Origin: Thelonectria olida
Taxonomy: Eukaryota; Ascomycota; Sordariomycetes; Hypocreales; Nectriaceae
Assembly: GCA_020736575.1 (NCBI GenBank)
Contig: JAGPYM010000017.1
Coordinates: 124,001-188,000 of the forward strand
Direction: 5' to 3'
DNA: 64,000 nucleotides
Within the stretch, counting starts at the first letter, position 1. Every line of letters begins with the position of its first letter. Below the pieces are notes generated by a model. That model was not told where the DNA came from. It ran no database searches and saw nothing but the letters and a program-made list of their open reading frames with translations. The position numbers were made by a program, and so were the translations under genes. Shown in pieces: positions 23,107-35,109 of the stretch.

Positions 23107-25508
23107 CGGTCCCGGAGAGCCGGTAAACAAGCGATCCGGGCTATCCCGACGAGTGAAGATCAGACGAGGGGTTCATCTCAGACACGGCCATGCATGAACG
23201 ACTTACATCTGGTCTTTGCAGTACTTGCGCGTAGACGTCGACATGGTGTACAAGACAGCCACGGCTCTGCTGATGGTTGAGGATGAGCCTTGCTTCCAAT
23301 GTTGAGAGGAGTGATAGAATGAGTCTGCGATTGAACGACCTAATAGGGCCATTGAACGATACAGTGACTGAGAAAAAGATGGTTCAAGAATTCGAGAAAA
23401 ATGGAATGCGGTGGAAAAACCTCGTTGCTTTCGACGTCCCCCACGGCCACCTTTATACAAGACACACGATGCATTACGGTTGAATTGTGGCGTCCAAGGC
23501 AGGCCCAAACGGCGATGTTCAAAGTTGGAAAAAAACACGAGGCTGCAGAGCAATGATAGCAGCATGCAGCAAGTCCCTTTGGGCCACGCGGAAACTTCGT
23601 CTGCATCCGTTTCATTTGGGCCGCATGGCTCACCTCCCCAACAACCCAATCAAGGCCGTCCACGAGCTTCCGCAGAATGGCACGGGGAGCCCGGCAAAAC
23701 CATAAAGGGACATTGGAAGGAAAAGCTCGGCACTGGGTGCCATGTCAGCGCGGCTATTCGACGTCATCTCGCGAGGGTGCAAGTGTGCAGTGACATGGCT
23801 TATTACCTTGGGACGCGACAATCCGAGATGGGCTTGCGTCCACGTGCTGCACCGGGACACGCTTCCGTTGCGCCAGCTAGGAGAATAACGGGTGCAGCCT
23901 TTCAACTCTCCGGCCAATTCCCCGGAACGGCCATGTCGACCCGGCGCCGCATGTTTCCCAATGCCATGGCTCAAGCTAGTGTCGATCTGCGACGGCCCCG
24001 CCTCAATTCGATCCGGCACGCAAGAGAGCGGAGTGTCTGGGTTTCTGCGGTTTCGGTTCCTTCCAGCATGTTATGCGACGAAGAGCGGCTTATTCTGAGA
24101 CATAGATGATGGTGCATAACTCGACAGGGCACAGAGAAGCAGAATCTGATCAACATGCAGATGATGTGGACGGAAGCGTCACTGTTGGTCATGTGCGCAG
24201 TTCCCTACATGGTGAGTTTGTGGCTAACACGATTAGACTTGATGTTCTGCAATATTTTCAAGCCTCTTAAATTATCTGACTAGTCACCAAAGATAAGATT
24301 AGCAAGCAGTAGAGGTATCGGGGAGTGCTCGAGCGACATGCCCAAGGTACAATTGCTACTAAACCCTAGTAGTCTACCAACTAAATAGCCTGACTTCTAC
24401 ATGACGATCAAGTATCTAAACGTTTTGGAGAGTTCTCCATGTCAGGAACAAAAGGTCCGATCGCTTCTTCTCTGGACTTGTACCTCCGGGAGTACAACCT
24501 GGCGAGGTCATCTCGCACACACAACAGGTCGTCGCTCTGGATTGAACAGGACACCGCATTAAAATCGGAAGAACTAGGACCGCGCTGGACTTCAAAGTGC
24601 GAATGTTGAAAGTGCAAACGTGGGGTTATCAATCAAGTCAGGTGAACGCCTGGGGGATGAAATTGGAGGCTTGGGAGATGATGATGTAAACGATGGACGT
24701 GGGTAAGGTATCAGACGGGGCGCGCCGCAGGGCTAACGACCATCTGGTGGTCTGAACCTTTTCCAGCATGAGATCTGACTTGGCCTAACGTACGGCCATC
24801 ATGCAACACCATGGCCAGGGCCTTGATAACTGTCGTTACGTAACTTACCTGTTCGCCTAGAGGCCTGGAGAGGCACATCCCTTGATCCATCTAAGCTTCA
24901 AGAGTTGCCGTGTTTGGTAGAGACTGAGCAGGCGATTGGTGCCATGGCGATGGTGGCGGGAATTAGCTAGCGGCATGGGGCCGAGGACCGCAGTGGAGAG
25001 GGAGTCTCCTTGCTCGATGGATCGCGCATGCATCATGATCGCGGGGAATGGGCATCAAGTGAAGGCGGGACCATGCACATGTGTATCCTCTCGATTGGGA
25101 AGACTAACCCTAACATGTTCCGGCCACGCCATGAAAACACGTGAAGAATTTGAGTCGCGGTACACCAGCCATGCAACGTGCTGTTCTGTTGTTTTACCCC
25201 TCCAAAGACAATTGCCTGCCACAGGGTCAGTGTCATTCCAGCTGGAAGTCTCGAAGTGAGAAGAGGACATACCGATTAAACAATTCCCAAACACCAGCCC
25301 TCTCACCCCGTAGAGTCAATCGCGAGAGGACTGTAATTTGGCATCGATGGTAGCCAGTATCTCACTCATTCGGTCAATGCTCGCCTGTTCAGTCGTCGTG
25401 TGTACCAGTGCGAATCCAGGAGGCGCACGCAGCTTCAGATCCGAATGGTCTTGGTCAAGGTAGCTGGTGGGATTTGCGTAGCGACCGAGTGCGTACGACC
25501 GACTAGGA

Positions 25509-25541
25509 TTGTTATTATTATTGTTGTTATTATTATTATTA
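25509..25541. repeat. TTATTATTG-type trinucleotide microsatellite
   Basis: A run of about eleven TTA/TTG triplets, slightly imperfect, with no surrounding gene. Confidence 0.7.
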
Positions 25542-27664
25542 GGGTAGCTGAGCCGGAGAGGTAAGCCACGAGATTAGTTCAGCAGACTTCAAGAGAGAAA
25601 CAATCGCGGAAATATGGAGGTTGTTTTAGCGACTGATTAAAGCGAGTTCAGTGCACAAGGTCCAGGAAAACCCTGTGCCCTAGCCTCGGGTTTTCCCTGA
25701 CGCCAAACGGGAAGATAATCATTGATAGCAGGGAAAGCGCACTCAATATCGTCGGTATTGCGCTCAGCGCCCGTGTATGATCCCGCTTCGGCCATAAGTT
25801 CAGTCAATAGACGTAGTGCGGAGAGAACGAACGACTGTGAAGGTAAACGGAGGGAAATGGTGGCAGGCTGCACTTATTGACCGAGGTAACGGGCGGAAAA
25901 CGAGCGAAAGAATGGACGAGGGCGGTCACTAATCTGAATCCCATAGGGCTGTTAGCGTTTCTGTCTTGGTGCGTCTGAACAAAAGTGCTGAAGAATTGGG
26001 GGGTTGGACCCTTGAGGCCTGAGTCGAGCTGAACCCGGCCGCCGGGAACAACTGCCAACTGGAACCAAACGCCCGGGAGGGAGTTTGCATCACTGCGGCT
26101 GAATCTGACTGGGCCGTCTCACCTTGACACCACTGAGGTCTGAGATAGGAAAGCAACAGGAAACCCTGAACAGGTCCAAGGAGAATAGCTGCAGAAAGTA
26201 GTTTCTGATTTGGTTGCTGGATAGGTAAGATGCCGATCAAGGGAATGGAGTGGGAAGAGCCAGGTTTTTTTAAAGGAGAGACAGTAGGAGGGGAGGGAGG
26301 GAGCAAGAGACAAGAGAATTGAGATGCGAGAAGCCAGCAAGGGACAGACCGAAGGGGAGGAGGGGTGGGATCAAAGAGTGAGCGCGTGTTTGGGTAATCA
26401 AGGGAGGGAAAACATGGACTGGGAGGTGGACCACGAAGGGGGCGTGCGGGAAGAACCGAAGATTGTCAGCGTCTCTGCCGGTGGTTGGCATTGCGCTTGA
26501 CCGTCAACCCTGAAGACGTGGGTGTGAGCCGTGATCCAGAGAAGGTCGGCTCGACGGAGGGAATCTGATCGCAGAAGGGAGCAAGCTGATTGAGTCCGAC
26601 TGAGCTCAGTTGGCCCGGGGGGTGTGTGGTTAAGCAACCGTCGGTGAAGCCAAACTTCGTAGGGACGACCGCTGTGTTGGTGTTGGTGAGTGCGGCCCAT
26701 ATTGCGATGCACTGTCTCCGCATCTGCCATCTTTCCATCCCCCATCCTCTATTCGGGCGTCCGCTGTTCGTGACTGGCTTTGTCTTGTTCGTCGTCCAGC
26801 CGATATCCACCACCTGATACCCTATGCGCACACCCGCAGGTGAAGAAGCCCACCAGAGGTGCACTATGATGTCCCTTGCTTTTGTGTGCGAGAGAATCGT
26901 CCGTCGAAAACATGGTAGCCAGTAATGGAGAAAGTGCCCAAGCCACAGTTATTCTTCATCGTACCGCCAATGACGACACGTAGTGGAGCCTCGGCGGTCT
27001 CGACCTCGAGGTTGTGACTCGATACGGCTGACGGATCTGGGCCCAACGGTAGAAATTCGTCAACTCCCGGCTGTTGACATCACTGCTCTTTGTGGCTTGC
27101 CCTGTCGTGGGTCTGTTTAGACGTTTCTTATTTGGCCGTCGTCCTGATCCGTGGAACCATCGCGAAGCTTCGATCTAACGTGCCGTCGTGCTGGCGTACT
27201 GGTCGTGGGCGTGTAAGGCGTCCAGGCGTCCAGGACTGTCAACCACGCTCACTCGCAAGGCAGAGTGGGATACCTTTAGGTTAAGGCCATCGTGGCGACG
27301 CCGATCTCTGTCTCTTCTTTGACAAAATGCGGTCACCGTTGCGGGACTGAGCCATTTATTCCGATGGGCATGTTGAAGTTCGTGAGATGGGAAAGTGGAC
27401 GGTGACGAAACGCGCACCTGAGCATACTCGACGGAGAGTGTTAGCAGAGCTCCCTAAGTGATGGTGAAGATGTCTTGGCCCCGGCGTTGGTTCGCAAAGG
27501 CAGCATTGGAGTGCCCAATCATCATCGAGAAAATGATCCAATGAAAGATTGAGTTATCATCGAGACGGGGATTAGGAATCGCATGCCCCCGTTGATGAAT
27601 GGGGAACGGACCTGGGAATTGGTTGTTGGATGAAGCATTTGAACCACCCCTCAACCCGCCCGCC

Positions 27665-27890
27665 TCGTGCGATGCCAGGGGAAGGACGAAGTTCGCGCCC
27701 AGGAGGGCGGGGCAAGGGGCGTGCAACCTGTGGTGGGAGGAATTGAGGGGAGGGGTGTCTCTCAGTAGGTGGGACCTGGGGACCCTGGGGTCTTATCGAT
27801 AAGCGTGCCCGCGGGAGGCCTTACCGGTCACCGTGATGTCATTGGGTCAGGGTCCTTGGACCATTTATACCCCTAGCTCCATCTTAGCCT
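27665..27890. repeat. diverged direct repeat, left copy
   Basis: It shares a colinear series of blocks with 33195-33410: a purine-rich G tract, GACCCTGGGG followed by CTTATCGATA, GTGATGTCATT followed by TCAGGGTCCT, then GACC and AGCTCC. Indels separate the blocks. The palindrome CTTATCGATAAG is at about 27792-27803. An AT-rich segment lies immediately inside. Confidence 0.6.
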
Positions 27891-28015
27891 TATATTAATA
27901 TACTACTAATTTTTTTTATATATATTTAATTTTGATGGACTAAGGTTAGGGCTGGTGTTAGAAGCCTAGACTATTTACTTTAAATAAATATAATAAAGCA
28001 AAGCCAGCTGGGGCA
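27886..28015. other. AT-rich segment, left border of the island
   Basis: Long A/T runs (for example TTTTTTTTATATATATTTAA) in an otherwise GC-balanced region. It lies between the left repeat copy and the 3' end of the beta-glucosidase gene and probably includes that gene's 3' end signals. Confidence 0.6.
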
Positions 28016-28060
28016 GTGTCAAATACTTGGAGTCTTCTTACCAATCCCTATCTAAGAAAC

Positions 28061-30921
28061 TTAGCGCGTCCTCTTATAAGTGACAGGCCCAGCAGCGACC
28101 TCTTTACAGCTTAGTGCGTCCGTATAGCACACCAACTTCAGGTCATCACTTGCTCCACCCAGCCAGATTCTATATCTTCCGTCCACCTCCGGCACGACCC
28201 AGTCCTGCACTTCAGTGCCCCAAACACTCAAGTCCTTCCTCGTCAGTGAGATTTCCAACCGCTCGCTGTCTCCAGGTGCTAGCTCTCCCGTCTTCTCAAA
28301 GTCGCGCAATTGAATGATGGGAGTATCGTAGCCCACGCCATCAGGAAATTGGACATACGCCTGGAGTGAGGCCTTGCCGGCAAAGTCGTCACCCGTGTTC
28401 GTGACGACGACAGAGAGGCGGTAAGCTTCATCCCAAAGAGCGGGGTTCCCGCCCTGGGCACCACCTGCGCGAGGCGAAACAGTCTTCTGAACGCGCGTGT
28501 AGCCGGTAGGGTAGTTGTACTTGGACGTCTTGGCTTTCTCAGCCGCGGCCTTGGCCTCTGATTCGGACAGCCAAGAATACAGGTAACGCCAGACGGTGCC
28601 AAAGCCTGTTGGCTTGATCGCCTCACTGTAGTCGGGAATTTCTTGAGAGTAGTTGAAGACGTCGCCTTTGGCTGGCCGGCTTGGCGGATACTTGCTCAGC
28701 TGTGTGATCCTCTCAATCGTAGCGTTGTCGTATGAGAAGCTTGTGTAGCTAAGCCCATGACCAAATGCATAACGAGGACGGATCTGCTCCTTGTTAAGCC
28801 AGCGATAATCAACGTATAGACCCTCTGAATAAACATCCTGCGGTGGGTCAATAAAGCCAGAGTCAATCAGGTCCACGACGCTCGCCGGCATATCGTCCTC
28901 GGCATAAGTAATGCTATATGGCAGATGCCCACTGGGCGACACGTCCCCAAACAGCACATTGGTAAGAGACTTGCCAGCTTCTTGGCCTGGCAAGTGGGCG
29001 ATGAGCACAGATTTGACCGACGGGAGATCGATCCATTCTTCCAGAATCAAAGGACCGACTGTGTGCGCAACAACGATAACACTGTCGTACTTGGCCGCTG
29101 CAGCCTTGACGAGGTCGTCACCGCCGTGCCACGCATTCAAGCGCGATGCATCCCGGTCGCCATGGTTCCCCTCAACGGTGTACTGATTTTCGCCAGAGTC
29201 GGACGTAATGAAGACGATAGCGACGTCTTCGCCTGTATGGTTCGGGACTGAAGGGAATTTGTCAGTATTATAGAAGGTAACATTCTCGGCTTCCTCCTTG
29301 ATTGCGCCGATGGGGTCGTCAAGATACATGTAGTCGACAGTGCCAGATCCCCAGCCTTGGCCCAATGTTCCCTTGTTACAGCTGCGATCGGTACAGGCAT
29401 TGGGCCCATCGGAGTTTGTTTGAGCTGCGGTGCCGAATACCTTCAGTGGGCGAGAAGCAGGAATCGGCAACAGCTTGTCCTCGTTTTTAAGCAAGGTGAT
29501 GGCGTCTTGGGCGATCTGGCGCGCGACTTTGTCATGATCATCCTGAACCTGGACGAATTGGTTCACAACTCCTTTGGGAGAATTCGGCCAAGCTCCCGGA
29601 TAAAGCGGACCAACGGCGTCTTTTGTGTTTGTGTCGAAGTTGACCTTGGGGAAATCCTCGTCTTGACCCAACTGATACCAAGACGCGACAACACGGGTGG
29701 CCATGTCGTTCAGTCTCTCCATCGGAACTGAGCCATTGAGAGTCGCCCGAGTCAGCTCATACATCCACAACGACTTTCCAAATAGGGGAATCAACGGATC
29801 GCCAGGCATGCTCATGTCCATGCCTGCAAGTGCCGAGTTCACGCCTGTGATTTGGGAGAGCCAGTCGGTCATGACGAACCCCTGAAAGCCCAGCTCGTCC
29901 TTCAGAAGAGCGTTGACAAGGTACGGGTGCTCGCTGCACATGGTACCATTCATCTAAAGGATTGATTCATTAGCTGCCTTCCCTCTTGATATTACGCTGG
30001 GTTACTTACTCGATTGTAAGCCGTCATTGCAGCGCCCACACCCGCTCGGACGGCTTCCGCAAAGGGCCAAAGGTAGAGCTCATGGAGAGTCCGATCGTCT
30101 AGATTTCATTCAGCAGGCGAACAAACAGCAGCGAAAGATGAAACCTTACCAATGTCTGCAGAGTACGCCGGGGAAACGAGGTCTGTTGTCTGCCGACGAT
30201 ACATCTCTTGCTCGTTTCCTATGAGATGCTTAATCGTCGCAATCACACCCTGTTCCTGTACCCCCTTGATCGTCTGGCGGGCTCCAATGGCTTGCAACAC
30301 GGGATCAGCTCCGAAACCTTCCCAGTTGCGGCCACCTTTGGGTTTCCGACCCAGAGGACCAACCGCAGGCCCCAACCATACGTGTACCCCTTTACCACGC
30401 GCTTCTTTACCAATCGCCACGCCGCGTTCGTAGATCAAGTTCTTGTCGAAGGTGGCACCAACGGTGATTCCGTCCGGGAACACTGTTACGTTGTCGGTTT
30501 GCCGAACGCCGTTCGCTGCATCATTGAGACAAAGCTGAGGGAATCCGACTCGATCAGCAGAGCCAGTGTTTCCGTTGCAAGGTCTTGCCCCATGTTAGCA
30601 TCGTGACTGGACCTATGTCATCCACGAACATACCCTATTTCATGTCAATAAAAGAATCGCCAGTGTGGCTAAAGAATCCATACCCATGAACAGGCCGCTC
30701 CCGGCAGTGATATTGGTCTTCTCAGCCAACGTCATGGAGTCGACAAGCTTTTTGGCCTTTTCATAACTGCTTGTCCATTCGTCGACCCAACCTCCGTAAG
30801 GTGCAGGATAATATGGAGAAACATTGTACCCTTCGGCTGTGTTGGCTCTTTTTTCTATGGACATGGCCGAGCAGACGATTCCAAAATGGAGCAAGACCCA
30901 TGAAAGCCTTACGACTGCCAT
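28061..30921 (-). CDS. secreted GH3 beta-glucosidase with a one-nucleotide exon
   Basis: Minus-strand exons are 30921-30684, 30634 (one base), 30583-30150, 30098-30010 and 29953-28061, giving 884 residues. The N-terminus has a signal peptide and a Lys-Arg (EKR) likely Kex2 site. The GH3 N domain holds [25 protein letters not shown] and the nucleophile D284 in GFVMTDW. The GH3 C domain follows with the probable acid/base E509 in SDSGENQ, then a fibronectin-III-like C-terminus. It should release glucose from cello-oligosaccharides or aryl glucosides outside the cell. Introns 3 and 4 (51 and 56 nt) are ordinary. At 30683-30584 two consecutive introns (49 and 50 nt) leave only one G between them, and this restores the conserved LFMG-PC-GNTGS. 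Only with that base is the total length divisible by three. The gene sits in an island with AT-rich borders and is divergent from a kinase pseudogene. Confidence 0.88.
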
Positions 30922-31526
30922 GGCTGTTTGACTATCACTGTTGAATCGTACCCAGTGTAAGTGGTGAAGGTACTGGTAGTATAAATTTGAGTAAAGTCAA
31001 AGATTCGAGAATAGGGGGCTGGAGAGACAGACATTGGGTCAAGTGATAGCTTTATGGCAATTAATACTAGCATGCAATACGAATACATGAAAAGTCGATT
31101 GAGGCATTCTATAGATACAATGCTACCTCGGCACTTCAATTTGGGAAGTTAATCCGCTAAGCGACTGGTGATCAGTATCATTTGCGGGGTTCGATCAGCT
31201 GAAAAGGGACACCTCCCGATGTATTAGTCCACCTGACAAGGGGTCATGAGATAGTGATCGCCTTGATCAGGAAATCACTTCCAAGGAAGCACGAGCTCCG
31301 AAAACCTACATATTTCGTAAAAGCAAGAATTCAGGGCTATAGTATGATAACTAGTCTTAACATATTAGCATCAAAGGGGAGGTTGGGTGCCTTTGTCAGT
31401 TGAGGAGGTCGGGTGGATCGTGGGGTAGTATGCCTCCATTGGACGAGACAGCACGGGGACGAGGTTCTCCCTCAACCCACCTCGGTATACCACAACACAC
31501 TCGACAACTCTTCAATCTTTCCACAA
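30922..31526. other. divergent intergenic region
   Basis: Upstream DNA of the beta-glucosidase (minus) and of the kinase pseudogene (plus). AT-richer than the neighbouring genes. No clear TATA box or repeat. Confidence 0.45.
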
Positions 31527-32970
31527 ATGGCATCACTTGTGAGGTGGGCAAAGACTGCGTTCCGGCTCGCGCCACTCACTCCCTTGCGCGTCCCGTCCGG
31601 TGGCTTCGATGTCATTGCACCCTCAGAGGTCCTTGAAGAAGAACGCTTTCCCGAATTCAAAGCCGGCGTGTATTGTCCCGTAACGATTGGAGGTGTGGTT
31701 GTCTCAAAATACCAAGTTGTTGGACAACTGGGATTTGGTGTCTTATCTACAGTATGGCTGGCTCGCGACCTTGAGTATGTCAAATCGCTTCACTACCAGC
31801 CAACATCCGGCATGATCACTCTCTCTAATGTTGTACAGGAATCACAGCTACGGTAAACTGAAAGTCTACGCTCGTGAAAGTTCAAGCAAGACGGAATACG
31901 CGACGTATCAACACTTGACGAAGGATGCCAAGCGATGGCACTAAGGGTTTCCTTACATCCGCGCCGCTTTAGATACCGTTCTCATCAACCATTCTAGAGG
32001 TACCATTTCTGCCTAGTGCAGCGGCCCATATGGGGTAGCTTCCGTGATCGGCTCTATCGTGATGCGACGCATCGATTCACTGAAGAGTTGCTCAAGACAG
32101 GATTGTCTCAGATCTTTCTGGCTCTTGACTACCTTCATACAGAATGTAAACTGGTCCATGCAGGTGAGTAAACCTCTCTTTCCTTCATCTAGATGCAGGC
32201 CGTTGAGTGGACTAATACAAACCTGTAGATCAAAGCCGACAATGTCTTGCAGGAGATTACCAAAGAATCCATTCTTGAAGCTTTGGTTCAAGATGAGATG
32301 CAACATCCCTTGCTCGCAAGTTCGCCTATGGAAATTCCATCTCTGTTTCTCGTCGATTCAGAAGACCTCGGACATTTGGGAGAGCTGTTCTCTATGACTT
32401 TGGCTCAGCAGCACATGGGGACGTGAAGAATGACGATGATGTCCAGCCCAATGTCTATCGGTCACCAGAAGTCATGCTACACGCGGAATGGAGCTATCCA
32501 ATTGATATATGGAACGTTGGAGTAATGGGTTATATTGGCCGACTACTAATGACTGCATGTTAACTTGTGCATGCAGATTTGGGATCTCATTGAAGGAAAA
32601 CACATGTTCTATGGGAATGATCCTACTGGGATCAGGTACTCAACACGCGCTCACCTGGCCGAGGTAGTCGGACTACTTGGTCTACCACCCACAGATCTCC
32701 TGAAGAAGGGCAAGCGAAGCGATGAGTTCTTCACAGAGCAAGGTATGATGAGCCTTTCCTCCGGGATTGACGGTGTTGTCTCTAGCTATGAATAGGAGAG
32801 AGGAAAATCGACACCATCAGTGTTCCCCAAGACGTCTCACTTGACTCCTCGGAGCAATTCCGAGAAGGGGAGAGTAAGAAACGATTCTTGAGACTCATGA
32901 GAAGTATGCTCTAGTGGCGGCCCAAGGATAGAAAAACAGCGCGAGAGCTATTAGACGATCCATAGCTAAA
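31527..32970 (+). pseudogene. decayed SRPK-like serine/threonine protein kinase
   Basis: Fragments in changing frames follow the order of fungal SRPK-like kinases: start MASLVRWAKTAFRL, Gly-rich loop VVGQLGFGVLSTVWLARD, an intron with GTATGT/ACAG, GKLKVYARES, DYLHTECKLVHA, IKADNILQE, the DFG segment LYDFGSAAHG, YRSPEVMLHAEWSYPIDIWNVGV, then GKHMFYGND and EFFTE. Breaks: stop TAA at 31942, a frame change near 32000 before CLVQRP, a frame change at the catalytic loop across the intron at about 32164, another near 32320, and stops at 32912 (TAG) and 32963 (TAG where the family has Trp). Several of these could be C-to-T or G-to-A changes, as in RIP, but the indels are not. It is almost certainly non-functional. 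A short truncated product cannot be excluded. Confidence 0.85.
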
Positions 32971-32984
32971 GATGCAATGACTGT

Positions 32985-33185
32985 TATATGTAGTAATACT
33001 TTAGTCTTTAAAATTTATTTAAATACTTGAAATGTAAATAAAACCTTGTAAATTTTAATTTTTTATAAAATAGTATTTTTATTCTATACTATTTATATAG
33101 AATTTATTAACTCTTTTTTGATAAATAAATATAAAATATTTATTAATTAAATATTACTTTACTAGTAAATAAATCTTTTTATCCC
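32985..33185. other. AT-rich segment, right border of the island
   Basis: About 200 bases made nearly only of A and T runs, directly after the kinase pseudogene and before the right repeat copy. Such composition in an otherwise GC-balanced fungal genome is typical of RIP-affected or relic repeat DNA. Confidence 0.65.
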
Positions 33186-33194
33186 ACCCTGTTT

Positions 33195-33410
33195 AATGCC
33201 AGAAGGAGGGGCCGTACGGGGGGAGGGGGGGTGTGCATGCAACGTGGAGGAAAGGGAGGGTGTCACTGCTCGAGTCCCCCGAAGACCCTGGGGATCCTTA
33301 TCGATAGGTGGCAGTGGAGGGCACCGTCCCCTCCCCTCTCCTGCATCACTGTGATGTCATTCTCAGGGTCCTGAGACCCCGTTTGTGCCTCCAGCTCCCC
33401 CTCAGCTTCG
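33195..33410. repeat. diverged direct repeat, right copy
   Basis: Same orientation and block order as 27665-27890: G-rich tract, GACCCTGGGG at 33284-33293, CTTATCGATA, GTGATGTCATT at 33351-33361, TCAGGGTCCT, GACC, AGCTCC. Spacing between copies is about 5.5 kb. Confidence 0.6.
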
Positions 33411-35109
33411 TACCAACAAGCCATTAATGTTATCCGCAGCTACGTTCTGGAACATCGCGCATAGATGGACTTGTCTCGGCCTCGAGATGAGTGAGGCTGT
33501 GACGCGTTTGTGCTCTGTCGAAATTCTCACTGCCATCCTTCCGATTTATCTTTGTCCATTTTCCAGATTTTGCGCCCTCAATGACGTCGTGGTCCAGGCG
33601 GGGGCCGTGTTGTCAAGGTGTTGAGAAGACAACCACGCCTCCCGCCTTGCCAGTCAATTAATAATTATTATCTCTTCTCTGGGGAACCGTCATGCCTCCC
33701 CTGCCTCTGGTTACTCGTTAGCTCAGGCAACCGGCCACCCCCCTCTCATCCAATCCCCGGGCTCAACCGCCAGTGCCAACAGTCGTAGGGCTTACGGGGA
33801 CGATAATGTCAAAAAATAAGGTAATGAGGGAACGGAATCGGTCGCCTCTCGAGGGTTGAATTGCTCCGGCACGTGGACCACCGACGTCAAAATGGTTTGA
33901 TGATCGTCGTTGGAGTCAACTCCGTGACTGTGAAGTCGGGGCATTCCACCTTGCGATGACGATGGTGTCATCCCTATTTCTACCAACTTGCCTACCTCTC
34001 ATCGCGGCTTGGTTGCCTTAGGGTATTGAGGAGCTTCCAGGTGCCCCAACTCGTCTCCGATCACGGAGACTCATGAGTTCTCGCAACACTTTTCCGTAAT
34101 GACAACGAAGCCGCGTGTTTGCCGCTCAGCCGTGTTTGTGTTACCAGGACTCAGCGTGGTAAGCCAGCTTTTTGACGCCGCACCGAATGACGATTTCGAT
34201 CAGCTCCTAATCGAGCTAAACTACCTAGGGCACACCTTCGAGGGTTGCATTAAGCTGTGACAGCCGCGAGTGAGGAAATTCCGTGGGTTGCAAAATTCCG
34301 TCATAGTCTATCGGAATCGTGACAAACTCAGGCTGACGATGGCTCAACTGCACCAATAGTGTTGAGGCTGGTCTCCCTTCACTAGGCTGACTGACACCAA
34401 ACGCAGCTCAGTGAATTGACACCTCACGGGGCTGTGCTATCCACAAGCATAATTCCAGCCACAACAGCTCAGTTCCCGATAACTGGACGTGAACAAGCAT
34501 GTTTACTGGCCTATTAAATTAGGGCAATAAAGTCTCCTAGTACATATTCGTATTGACGGTACTGAGCCAAATCGCAAGCGCCTTCAATCGGGAATATTGA
34601 AACATCGTGCGCGCATATCGGATCAGTGCGTCTGGCAAACACAAGGCAGCAGCTGCTTAATTGAAGTCAGCAATCATCTTTACCGATACTAACGACCAAA
34701 AGCCAGCCTAAACTTCCATTCACTTACTCATAAATCAATTTCGGCAGAGGCTGCTGAGCTTAGCCCTACCTTAGTTACAGAACGATGTGCTGTCGTACCT
34801 AATTCTAGCCACTCTATGGCGCGTGACCTGTAGAAGCCACCACCAAGCACCTTCCCGTCATGTACCAATGGAGGGGTACGGAAGTAGCCTGCCTCAGGTA
34901 CCGTGATTCAGGTACGAGCCCGATCATGACTGCCTGCCTGATCTCTCCGACCTCAACCATTTAAACTGCGATACCACGAAGCTCGATACCTTTCATTTCC
35001 CCCCTCGTCGCTCGTTTGCCTCACCGTTACCAGACACATCCTCCTCGGTCTCCTTGGCCGCCTTCTGACTTGGGCATCAGGGTCCCCGCCTCGGACACCG
35101 CCTTTCGTC

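Larger units (their letters stand above)
23107..28060. other. gene-poor region of about 5 kb
   Basis: No recognisable protein. Between about 26200 and 26480 the minus strand is a long CT-rich tract followed by AAG-GTGAGA near 26120, like a leader with a donor site. The frame at 25637-25873 (minus) downstream of it has no recognisable domain. A TTA/TTG microsatellite is at 25509-25541. The right end becomes repeat-like (27665-27890) and then AT-rich. Confidence 0.4.
32971..35109. other. AT-rich border, repeat and intergenic DNA
   Basis: Starts with the right AT-rich segment (32985-33185) and the right copy of the direct repeat. From 33410 to 35109 no gene is recognised. The last 200 bases are pyrimidine-rich and serve as promoter and leader for the 2EXR gene. 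Confidence 0.45.

Noticed and set aside
23411..24109. 232-codon plus-strand frame in the gene desert
   Set aside because: No domain, no regular codon bias, and overlapping frames on the other strand are equally open. Composition looks random.
30507..30684. A single ordinary intron in place of the two-intron model in the beta-glucosidase
   Set aside because: The only usable acceptor (GCAAG at 30584) is out of frame with the GTATGG donor at 30683. The GTTCAT donor that would fit is a poor consensus and would delete the conserved FMG.
27665..33410. Interpretation of the flanking repeats as LTRs of a retrotransposon
   Set aside because: There is no gag, protease, reverse transcriptase or integrase between them, no primer-binding site was seen, and the internal genes are cellular.
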